From Planctomycetales bacterium 10988 (GTDB lineage: Bacteria; Planctomycetota; Planctomycetia; Pirellulales; Pb10988): a DNA stretch of 64,000 nt. Below are positions 43,501-50,965 of the stretch, one piece after another. How positions within the stretch are numbered: position 1 is the stretch's first letter; the number at the start of each line of letters is the position of its first letter. The notes under the pieces were generated by a model. That model was not told the origin of the DNA, did not search any database, and was given only the letters and a program-made list of their open reading frames with translations. The position numbers and the translations under genes were made by a program. Where the stretch lies: positions 682,001 to 746,000 of the forward strand of contig CP043547.1 in assembly GCA_009664345.1 (NCBI GenBank). Reading direction: 5' to 3'.

Positions 43501-45454
43501 CGCCGTAGTCCATCGCATATTTATTGACGGTTTGATGAATGTTGATGCGGGGTGCTCCAAAGATGTCTTTGAGTACCTTATGGGTGATGATCGACGCTTC
43601 ACGGTTGGCCGGCTTGGAAGCACGCAGAAGTCTCAATCCGGTCAGTTGATCAACCACGTGTTCACTCATCTAGATGAAATTCAAAGAGAGCAGCTTATCG
43701 AGAAAATTCGCAGATGGAGCTACTACAAATTAGATATCGAACTGAATGACTCACAGCAAGAGTGGGATCGAGAGTCTCGGCTGCATCTTCTTGACGCGAT
43801 ACCCGTTGAATTTCGATCCGATTCACTTTCCCAATTCATTGAAAGCGAAAAAAGGGAAATACCAAATTGGGACCGGGAACCCACGAGGGGACATTCTGGA
43901 AGAGTGAAGATAATTCCGCCGATGGAACAAGCAGAAATGGAAACTGCCACTGATCAAAGATTGATAGAAGCGTTCTCGAAACAAAAATCTGACCGCCTTA
44001 ATTTGAGTGAAGTTGACGATGGATTCGAGGAACAGGGTGGGAGTGAAGCCGCAGCAAACGAATTATCAAAACTTGCGGAATCGAATCCTTCCAGAGCCTC
44101 AGAAATCATTCGATTGTTGGTTTCAAAGGGGATGACGAGAAATATCCACCAGACTTTGCGAGGGTTTTCCGTAAATAAAGATCGTGAACTCGTTTTCTCG
44201 CTAATCACAGAAATCAGCGGCCAATGTGATGAAAGGGAAGCCTTTCGATCCGCCGCATCTGAAGTGTTGCTATCGCATTGTGATGATGATGGCCTGCCTG
44301 AGGAAATTATAGGTTTATTGGAATCATGGCTCGCGAAACCATGGGATATTACCCGCGATCTAGTTGGCGAAGATGGCAAAAACGAGTGGCGTCCTGAGCA
44401 AAGCCTTCTCTGGACGAGTCTCGGTTCTGTAATCATTGATACCGATAATTCCTACTTCCCACTTATCGCCTTGACTCAGAGCCTTCTCAACAAGAATAAT
44501 CCGCAGGGCGATCGCTGGATCACGATACTTCACTCCCACCTTGATAAAGAAGTCTCCTACAAAACGTGGCGAATGTTCTGCCATAGTCTCTATCACATCC
44601 GAGAATCATATTGTTCGGATGAAAGGGGTAGGGCTTTGATTGAGAAATTATTCGAGAAATTCCCGCAACTTGCTGCGGAGCCATCTGGCTGCAGGTTACT
44701 TGCGATGCTTTCCACAATCCTCGAACCGAATTTCCTAAAGGTTATCTTCGCCCGGCTTACTGAATCGGGAGATAATTTCGACCAGCAGGCAGCTGGAGAG
44801 TTGATAACCCTTTGTGCTTTGCTGGATGAAACGAAAAACTGGGGGGCATCAACGCTAGACCATCACCTGGTCAAAGAGAAGAGTCCTCCGCCGGCATTCC
44901 TAGTTGGAGTCACGCATGCTGCAGTCAATCTCTGGAGCGACTTAAACAAGCCGAAAGAATGCTCAAAAATTATCGCTCAGGTGGTTGGCTTCGGCTGTGC
45001 TGAGGCAACAGATGCCTTACAACGGTTGTTTTGGAACGAAATAGTACTCTCTGCCGACAACCAGACCTCCGCTATCTTGCGGGAACTAACGGCTAAGATC
45101 GAAACGGTGAATGGGGAGCTAGCGAAGGAGGTACTAGGTCGGCTTACTGGTATTCTTCCTCATCTAAGACCAAAAATCCTTGCCTTCGCTCAGCGGTTGC
45201 TTGATACTCGTTGCGACGAGCTGCGGCGGCTTGAATTCAACGCCTATGAAGTCGGGCCTTATTTAGTTGAGATTGCAATGACTCTTCAACGATTCGATGA
45301 TACTCGATCGGCAGGGCTAGACCTGTTTGAGAAGTTGCTGGCTACCGGGCTAGCTGAAGCGGAGAAGGCCTTAAAAGATGTTGATTCCGTCGACGCTGTA
45401 GCACCAGAACACCCACGAGCATCCCGTCGTCGACGTAGAAGAAATAGACCTTAA
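40592..45454 (+). CDS. STAND NTPase with nucleoside-phosphorylase-like domain, probable defence protein
   Basis: The 1620-residue protein begins with a nucleoside phosphorylase/MTA-SAH nucleosidase-like domain (about residues 15-310): FAVITIRNDEYEAVW, VVLAGIAGAFPNDDFSLGDVV, VEFVEMEAGGVFLACH and LCIRGISDVV, which keeps the phosphate/ribose-side Glu-Met-Glu motif and the Asp of the base pocket. A NACHT-like ATPase follows, with Walker A GRPGSGKT (378-385) and Walker B VVVLVDQLDAL (about 443-453). The winged-helix end FSHQTIQEYAVARMF is typical of NACHT modules. The remaining 1000 residues are helical repeats likely to sense a ligand. Such PNP-STAND proteins are known as bacterial anti-phage or conflict proteins; the phosphorylase domain could destroy a nucleotide pool on activation. 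Substrate and trigger are inferred only. Confidence 0.85.
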   Translation: MFMSETINVGSVRGKVDFAVITIRNDEYEAVWGRVPNLKLVTHGQRFYRYGTIKTVRNESVNIAIARTSGQGQGPAQQIANNMLTELEPKWVVLAGIAGAFPNDDFSLGDVVLASRIVDFSVQAAINGGTTEYAPGGGPAHRDVQNLLAIISSLNDTLRGWNSQDMLGLEKPTLIIPESDEDDRIYGENHRVEVFKSIRRHFSKDRLPKFHDACLATSNTLVKDSALVTEFRQVARNVEFVEMEAGGVFLACHNHQIPLLCIRGISDVVGFKRGPDWTEFACNTAAAFFITAVKNLPLEVWGPTLEPRGPSTPKDLGADIPAAEATKSRSVKELLAEMLRFSKGLLHYEINDEERLHLSIDDRLCELDQKHKVSLLLGRPGSGKTCLLAHIGNKFISKGHAVLAIKADLFPHDKSLEKWANDELGPDWNFYELVQTVSACETVVVLVDQLDALANTVDLMSSRLNELLAFIERCSNLANVHVISSCRNFDFSYDPRFRRLNPRIFEIEVPTWDEASKKLRDSGIDADQIQPKLKELLRTPQHLTMFLRLNSVSGSKVFETYSEMLGEFWNAIVITKAEIDFVHQLTRQLVETESIWTPMAALEGDEAIITKLSSEGLLERKNNRLRFSHQTIQEYAVARMFAEANDPLANFVLNHQETIFQRPTIWAVLTYLRDNAKVKYRLEVNAILEGQPRLHVKLLLVDFICRQPDPTEHEIEIIGRWLSDKELRLRILSGINNNPAWFKTFKHSHLPSIMGDPQIEQWPLISVLRNAWKFDWDTTYKLITANWARCSEFDEMTLRAMEDCERWTSKVVSLIEHVATRIKRQNGHSHQIESIVGVMSVKAPEDAARLAARVVATPTKKQPEGKSPYNSPLELREGWYDLEEIAKAAPAVFLSEITEWLVATAEKFHEGNSGSASVQHYHGTCWTLDNQLHQRESPVLTAIQTCVDLMSKEHPKQFVNLFRRYWHSENAVVHRIFIDGLMNVDAGCSKDVFEYLMGDDRRFTVGRLGSTQKSQSGQLINHVFTHLDEIQREQLIEKIRRWSYYKLDIELNDSQQEWDRESRLHLLDAIPVEFRSDSLSQFIESEKREIPNWDREPTRGHSGRVKIIPPMEQAEMETATDQRLIEAFSKQKSDRLNLSEVDDGFEEQGGSEAAANELSKLAESNPSRASEIIRLLVSKGMTRNIHQTLRGFSVNKDRELVFSLITEISGQCDEREAFRSAASEVLLSHCDDDGLPEEIIGLLESWLAKPWDITRDLVGEDGKNEWRPEQSLLWTSLGSVIIDTDNSYFPLIALTQSLLNKNNPQGDRWITILHSHLDKEVSYKTWRMFCHSLYHIRESYCSDERGRALIEKLFEKFPQLAAEPSGCRLLAMLSTILEPNFLKVIFARLTESGDNFDQQAAGELITLCALLDETKNWGASTLDHHLVKEKSPPPAFLVGVTHAAVNLWSDLNKPKECSKIIAQVVGFGCAEATDALQRLFWNEIVLSADNQTSAILRELTAKIETVNGELAKEVLGRLTGILPHLRPKILAFAQRLLDTRCDELRRLEFNAYEVGPYLVEIAMTLQRFDDTRSAGLDLFEKLLATGLAEAEKALKDVDSVDAVAPEHPRASRRRRRRNRP

Positions 45455-45604
45455 CTTCGTTTCTAAGAATCGCCGAGTTAGTAGTACTTAGTAACATTGA
45501 TGTAGTGAACAGATTTTCGGTCGAAAGAATGACCGTTTGCTTGAGCTCAAGCACGCTTGTCTGTTTCAGACCTGGAACAGTGGTACTATCTGATTTGCAA
45601 GAGC

Positions 45605-45840
45605 TCTTTTAATGGCATCGACCGTGCGTAAGTAATGGACCTCCAGCCATGTCGCGAGGATCGTATCGGCGAGCATCTTTTTTCAAAGCCGCCAATTGCA
45701 GCCGGGTGGTTTCCGCTGTCAGGACGTCCTCGCTTGAAAGCAGCCGAATCCAGGCTTCCTCGGCGGTTCGGGCCAAGTCACCTAGGTACTGCCAACAATG
45801 ACGATACGCAGCACACTGCTCACGACACCGACGATCCTTT
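45605..45840 (-). pseudogene. Fragment related to the gene at 47627-48460
   Basis: The translation YLGDLARTAEEAWIRLLSSE, then DVLTAETTRLQLAALKKDA, is close to NLGDLSKVAEEAWLNLCAQE and DVLSKEVLRRQLAALKEEI of the gene at 47.6 kb. A frame change then gives LADTILATWLEVHYLRTVDA, matching the next part of that gene (TVVSTWMELQYLRCVDA). N- and C-terminal parts are missing. It is a decayed duplicate or a relic of a related mobile gene. Confidence 0.65.
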
Positions 45841-46016
45841 CGCCCCCCCCAAGGCAGTCTTTGACGCATTGACCTTCTTCGCCCCGAAAGTATTATCTAG
45901 CCGTCAATGCATCCTGTTCTTCCACTCCGCATTGCACTGCTTATTGGCGATGCTCCAGGAAAAAGGTAGGAGAGGAGCTATTAAAAGTACGGAGGTAATC
46001 TGAGGCTACTCTCCCG

Positions 46017-46907
46017 TTAGAAAGAACGTCGATGATTTTTGAGAGCCCGCAGCTTCCTGAGATGTTCCTGAACCGACGGTGTTGTCTGAACGGAGCCCTT
46101 TCCGTTCCTTTCTCGCTTCTGACTGTTTGAGGATCTTTTCTTTCGCCTCGAAGGCGGGGGATCGATTGGTTCTCCTTGAAGTACTTTTCTTGCTAGTTGA
46201 ACTGTCATTAATTGCAACGTATTGATCCTTTTACCTCGCTGGAGAGGGTCTTTGATCGTTTTCGCCTCCCGCAGCTGATGGGCGAATTCCATGTTCCAAA
46301 GGTCAATGTCTGGGGTACGTGGGAGTGTGAGCGAGGCCAATAGTGCTTGGAACGATAGCTCGGTCGTTGATTCCGGTTGGAGATAAACCATCAGCGTCGG
46401 CTGCTCTTTTTCATCCCAGTTACGATAAAACTCTTGAATTGCTATCTTGAGCTTGATCCGGCCTCCTGTCAGTGCCAACCATGCCCACAACTGACGCAGC
46501 TCAGGATTTCGAAAGCCCCTCAAGGGGGCACCTTCTACGATCCGTATCAGTAGCCAATCACGTGCCTGAAGACCCTCACGTACGTCGAAGAACAATTCCT
46601 CATATGCCTCAATAGTTGCTTCGGGAAGCTTGCAACATTCAGCGATTTCTTCCCTGCTCATCCCGGTCAGGACATGTGCCTCTAAACTCGCCCGCTGCAA
46701 ACCATCCTCTTCGAAGATCATTCTCGCGTGATGGATTGCCGGATAGGATTGAGAGTTGGGGTCTTGAAGATAGGAGAGGGCGTGTCGAAAGAAGAGATCA
46801 TCGATCTGAGATCCGTCTAGCTCTTGATGCCCTCTCTCGGCCTCTTCCCATCGCCATCGACAGCTTTCCCATATTCGACACTGTTTGCTCGAATGTTGTA
46901 TACTCAT
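46017..46907 (-). CDS. Hypothetical protein with a sigma-like helix-turn-helix, 296 residues
   Basis: I chose ATG 46907 (MSIQHSSKQCRIWESC) over an upstream start at 46985 because the extra residues look non-coding. Near the middle it has MSREEIAECCKLPEATIEAY, a helix-turn-helix resembling sigma region 4, followed by EELFFDVREGLQARDWLL. The C-terminus is strongly basic (PPPSRRKKRSSNSQKRERNG), suggesting nucleic-acid binding. I recall similar proteins scattered in planctomycete accessory regions, next to genes like the one at 47.6 kb. Function unknown; a regulator or replication accessory is possible. Confidence 0.6.
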   Translation of the reverse strand: MSIQHSSKQCRIWESCRWRWEEAERGHQELDGSQIDDLFFRHALSYLQDPNSQSYPAIHHARMIFEEDGLQRASLEAHVLTGMSREEIAECCKLPEATIEAYEELFFDVREGLQARDWLLIRIVEGAPLRGFRNPELRQLWAWLALTGGRIKLKIAIQEFYRNWDEKEQPTLMVYLQPESTTELSFQALLASLTLPRTPDIDLWNMEFAHQLREAKTIKDPLQRGKRINTLQLMTVQLARKVLQGEPIDPPPSRRKKRSSNSQKRERNGKGSVQTTPSVQEHLRKLRALKNHRRSF

Positions 46908-46985
46908 CACGATTCTCTTTTCATGAATTTTGGATTTAAGTCTTTGTTCTGACACTCTGAGGAAAGATGTATCAACGAGGTGCAT

Positions 46986-47626
46986 GGACGGAGATTGTAC
47001 ATTTCCAGTTTCCTTTGGTGATGATTCCTTTCAGCAAAACCACACACACATAACACTACCGAATGAAGAGAAAAATCAAGAGAGCAATCTCGAAAGTATG
47101 CCAATTTCTCAAAGGCAAATAGAGTTCTTCAAAAGATGTCTACCAGAGAAACAGTTGGATCGCCATCGTCTTCCGTCACGTCGAAAGGGTGCGGGAAGCG
47201 TAGAGGAGATTCTAAACACAGAATCGGACAGAAGGATTGAGTACTTGGAAACGTGTCAGCCGAACTACGGTTGATCACGAACTCGCGAACGTAGCGATTG
47301 TTCAAAGGTAAAACGAAATGTAGTCATATCCCCCGGATACTACGGCCTTTCGTTCCATTCGCCCCCCCGCTTGGTCTTCTAAAGAATCCCCTGATGGTGA
47401 ACGGGGCTATCAAGGGGAGCCTACTCTCCTCAAATCCTTATGGCAGCCATATACGCCTCCATGGTATTCTATTTAGCATTGCTAAAGCTTGAAATTGCAG
47501 TGGATTCCCTGAACTTTAAGTCTTTAAAGAACCTCTCGCTGAAGCTTAACAGATCGAAGTTTTTTAAATACTGGTTTTTAAACTTTCGATCTGATGGAGA
47601 CCAAAAGTTCTCTTCACCCGCCTAAC
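46986..47626. other. Intergenic region with no convincing gene
   Basis: AT-rich. A plus-strand frame ending at 47274 contains MPISQRQIEFFKRCLPEKQL but lacks a good ribosome site and a recognisable family, so I do not call it. No repeats or hairpins of note were found. Confidence 0.4.
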
Positions 47627-48460
47627 CTAACCTACCTTTGATTGGTTATAAATTTTTAAAGCGGGGGCGATCGTTTTGTTAGGAAGCCGCCTTCTTAACT
47701 GGACGAGTTGTTTAATTCCCGTTTGCATACGCCGATCAGCGGACTCTAGCCGCTTGACCAAGATGCTGGTTTGCCCTGTATTGCGTGGTGTTGGATCGGC
47801 ATCGACACAGCGTAAATACTGGAGTTCCATCCAAGTAGAAACCACCGTCTCAGTTAACAACTTTTCTAGAATCGATTCGGAACCGTCGAGAATCTCTTCT
47901 TTCAATGCAGCCAACTGCCGACGTAGGACTTCTTTACTTAACACATCCTCCTGCGCACAAAGATTGAGCCAAGCCTCTTCGGCGACCTTCGATAGATCAC
48001 CAAGATTTTTCCATAGCTCGGGGTGAAGGTCCAAATATTTCTTCATCACCCTTAAAGCTCGCTCGTTGCCTGCATTTGCTTTTTCTACAGTACGACGAAA
48101 AGCTTCACGAACTTCCTCCTCTGGCGAAGGTTTGTTCTCTTCACTCATTTTCTTTTTTCTCCTTTTCCTCCATTCGTGTCCTTTATGTAAATAAAAGCCT
48201 TCACGGATGAGGACAGCCCGAAACACCAAAGTAATGCCTTCACTAAGTTGTTGCAGCAATTGATCGGCTTCTTCAAAGGACGAAAGTTGTTGATCCCAAT
48301 ACTCTCGATCACGCACTCGCTGGAGACGCCGCTCGCAATCTTCTTGAGCGGCAGCTTTTGCTTTCTTTCCACTCCCGAGATATTCCTTGACTGGGCGACC
48401 ATCTACCCGCTTATTTCGATAATAATAGCTCTTACCATTGCGTTTGGTGTCCCAGCTCAT
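47627..48460 (-). CDS. Hypothetical planctomycete protein, 277 residues
   Basis: It begins MSWDTKRNGKSYYYRNKRVD with a short Tyr/Arg-rich motif, VKEYLGSGKKAKAAAQEDCE, that I remember as common to many planctomycete accessory proteins. A basic stretch (WRKRRKKKMSEENK) separates this from a helical C-terminal half with LHPELWKNLGDLSKVAEEAW and RRQLAALKEEI. No catalytic motif is visible. It may bind DNA. A frameshifted fragment of a relative lies 2 kb downstream at 45605, so the gene type has been copied in this region. The C-terminus AGNERALRVMKKYLDLHPE suggests a helical partner-binding domain. Confidence 0.65.
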   Translation of the reverse strand: MSWDTKRNGKSYYYRNKRVDGRPVKEYLGSGKKAKAAAQEDCERRLQRVRDREYWDQQLSSFEEADQLLQQLSEGITLVFRAVLIREGFYLHKGHEWRKRRKKKMSEENKPSPEEEVREAFRRTVEKANAGNERALRVMKKYLDLHPELWKNLGDLSKVAEEAWLNLCAQEDVLSKEVLRRQLAALKEEILDGSESILEKLLTETVVSTWMELQYLRCVDADPTPRNTGQTSILVKRLESADRRMQTGIKQLVQLRRRLPNKTIAPALKIYNQSKVG

Positions 48461-48920
48461 CTCCTCTGTTGCACGACTTTTATCGTCGATCCCCTGTTAA
48501 AATAGAGAAAATTGAAGCGGGTCGAACTCAAGGATGATTAGCGGTTCAAAAGGAGAAGCGTGACCGGTGAATAAGTAATTATTCTACGGGTCAACTTCGA
48601 CAATTGTTTAGTTCACACCGTACTCAGATGTACTGTTTTCTGAAGTGTCAGACTTCTCTGTCCCCTCGGACATCGCGTGTCGAAACGATATAGATCATCG
48701 CTGAAAAAATATTTGTTTTTATCAACCCTTGATTTTAAAGATTTCATCTCTTGTTCATAGAGCAAAGTAAATTTTATTAAGTGATTCTATCGCTCTGAGG
48801 AATCAAAATACTTCTCCAAGACAAAGCCATCAGCGAGTTCAAAAGTGAACACATGCCAGCCGCAGCGACTTGGGAGAGTTCTGCTGTGTTTTGGCATGTG
48901 CTATTCCTCTCGATTCAAGG
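48461..48920. other. Intergenic region with no convincing gene
   Basis: AT-rich sequence between the 277-residue gene and the polymerase fragment. Plus-strand frames here are shadows of the polymerase fragment. No hairpin or repeat of note was seen. Confidence 0.4.
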
Positions 48921-49380
48921 TTAGACTCCTGCCTTGATCCAGCAGGGGATGGATTTACTCTCGACGGTTATGTGGATATCGGGGACGACTTGCTGCATTC
49001 CCTCGATCATGAGTCGTTCTATTTCCCGAGTATGTTGAGCCAGGTCAGAGTTCTCTGGAACTTCGATCAATACCTCGTCGTGGATGAAATTGACGAGGCG
49101 GTAACCTGCTCGCCAAAGTTTCCAGAGGGCAAGCTTTGCCCCATCGGCAGCCAGACCCTGGAAGATCGTATTGTGGCGGGCACAGTAGGTTGCTTCGGCC
49201 CGTAGTCGGCCTGTGAGGGTGAAGACTGCTTCCTTGCCAACGAGGCCCATTACCGCCCGCTGCAGCGAAGGAGAGGCGTCACGATTATGGATATCAAACC
49301 GATGCTTCTCGGGGAGTAACTCAATCCGTCCTTCCACTTTCGACCAGAAATAATCAATATCTGGCTGTTGATAAGTAGTC
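48921..49380 (-). pseudogene. Family A DNA polymerase, C-terminal fragment
   Basis: The frame, open from the edge of the IS5-type element, reads TTYQQPDIDYFWSKVEGRIE, then ARHNTIFQGLAADGAKLALW and VNFIHDEVLIEVP. The last is motif C of family A polymerases (HDE, with the catalytic Asp). It ends at 48921. The other 80 percent of the polymerase, including motif A and any exonuclease, is missing, and it does not reappear on the far side of the element, so a deletion accompanied or followed the insertion. The branch with ARHNTIFQG looks like the accessory polymerases on planctomycete islands, not the housekeeping polA. Confidence 0.8.
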
Positions 49381-49382
49381 CT

Positions 49383-50911
49383 CCCTGAAAAAGTCTTAAA
49401 AATTCAATTTTTCCTGGGTATGATAGCTTTAACACCGGCGAAGGGTAGGGTAAACTTTGCCAGGATTTTCGGCCTTGACCTTGCAAACCTTGCAAACGGA
49501 GAACGGTGATGAAGCCGCCTTTGAACCCAGAGTCGAACCAGCAGGACCTGTTTCGGGCGTCGTTCGAGCAGATTCTCAACCCCGAGCATCCGCTTGTTCG
49601 TCTCGCCGAGCGGATCGATTGGCGGCGGTTTGAGGCGGCGTTCGAGGGCTGTTATGCCGCCGACTTCGGGGCTCCGGCGAAGGCCACCCGGCTGATGGTC
49701 GGGCTGCATTATCTCAAGCACGCCTTCGGCGAGTCGGACGAATCGCTGCTGGATCGTTGGGTGGAAAACCCGTACTGGCAGTGCTTTTGCGGCTTCACGA
49801 CGATGCAACATGTGCCGCCGATTCATCCCACCGCGCTCATCAAATGGCGGCAACGCGTCGGGGCCGAACGGCTGCAACAGCTGCTGGAAGAGACCCTCGC
49901 TCTGGCCGTTCGTAGCAAGCAAGTCCGGCCTCAAGAGCTGCGGCAGGTCACCGTCGACACGACCGTGCAGGAGAAAAATATCACGCCGCCGACTCGAAGT
50001 TGCTGCTGAAGGCGATCCACAAACTCGGCAAGGCGGCCAAAACGCGGGGCATTCGCCTGCGGCAATCGTATGTCAACGTCGCCAAGCAGGCCGCCCTGCA
50101 AGCGAGTCGTTATGCCCACGCCAAGCAGTTCAAGCGGATGCGACGCCGCCTCAAAAAGCTCCGCACTTGCCTCGGTCGGGTGATCCGCGACGTCCGCCGC
50201 AAGCAGCCGAAGCCCGATTTTTCCCTGGAAAAACTGCTGTTCTTGTGCGAACGCGTCCACCGGCAGCAGCCGCATGATAAGCAAAAACTCTACAGCCTCC
50301 ACGAGCCGGAGGTGGTTTGCATCAGCAAAGGCAAGGCCCACCGGCGGTACGAATTCGGGCAAAAGATCGCCCTCGCGACGAGCAATCGCGGCAATTGGGT
50401 CGTCGGCGTGCGGCTGTGCGAGGGCAATCCGTACGACGGCCACACCCTCGCCGCGACGCTGCAAACGGTCGAGTCGACGACCGGCCAAGCGGTGAGCGAC
50501 GCCTTCGTTGACAAGGGATATCGCGGCCATGATTACCGTGGTCCAGCGAGGGTTCACTTGGCCGGCAGCAGCACGCGAGGCCTGAGTCGGACCCAGAAAA
50601 AACGCCGCCGACGCCGCAACGCGATCGAGCCAAAGATCGGCCACCTCAAGTCGGACCACCTTCTGGGACGTTGCTTTCTCAAGGGCTTGGCCGGTGACGC
50701 GATCAACGCGGTCTTGGCTGGAGCGGCGGCGAACATCCGAAAACTACTTTTGGCTTTCGGGCCTGCGCGGATTGGTTGGCCGTGGCAACAGCTCGCCCTG
50801 CTCCTCAAGCTCCTCAAAGAAGCGTTTACCTGCCCAGCAATGGCTCCCCCCCGAACCCGCACTCCCCTCCTCGCTTGATAAAAGCGAGAAAAAAAGACCT
50901 TTTTTCAGGGA
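49383..50911 (+). mobile_element. IS5-family insertion sequence with broken transposase
   Basis: The left end reads TCCCTGAAAAAGTCTT and the right end, inward, TCCCTGAAAAAAGGTCTT, giving inverted repeats at 49383 and 50911. The interior is GC-rich, unlike both flanks. It encodes a 460-residue type transposase in two frames. No clear target duplication is visible, which fits the loss of polymerase sequence on one side. It is not related to copies A and B at the nucleotide level. Confidence 0.8.
49509..50878 (+). pseudogene. IS5-family transposase, frameshifted
   Basis: The first part starts MKPPLNPESNQQDLFRASFE, contains LYxLKHAFxESDE-like and VENPYWQCFCG motifs, and runs to VTVDTTVQEKNIT with the first catalytic Asp. 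Near 49990 a small deletion changes the frame; the second part continues DSKLLLKAIHKLGKAAKTRG, SYVNVAKQAALQASRY, then DKGYRGHDY with the second Asp and RRRNAIEPKIGHLKSDH with the Glu. The full-length protein would be about 455 residues, normal for this group (transposase with DDE and N-terminal DUF772). As it stands the gene is inactive unless the shift is a sequencing error. Confidence 0.8.
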
Positions 50912-50938
50912 CGACTAAGTACTTTTTGACATTACCAA

Positions 50939-50956
50939 TCAAAAGTGCTTTTTATA
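50939..50956. repeat. TCAAAAGTGCTTTTTATA near-palindrome
   Basis: This lies between the IS right end and the stop codon of the dehydrogenase/synthase fusion gene. It matches the string at 16596-16613 almost exactly. On either strand it could act as a short terminator. Confidence 0.45.
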
Positions 50957-50965
50957 TTTGGTACG

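Noticed and set aside
46930-47274. A 114-residue plus-strand frame
   Set aside because: Its start overlaps the upstream region of the opposite gene and its sequence shows no family features; the inner start at about 47098 has no ribosome site.
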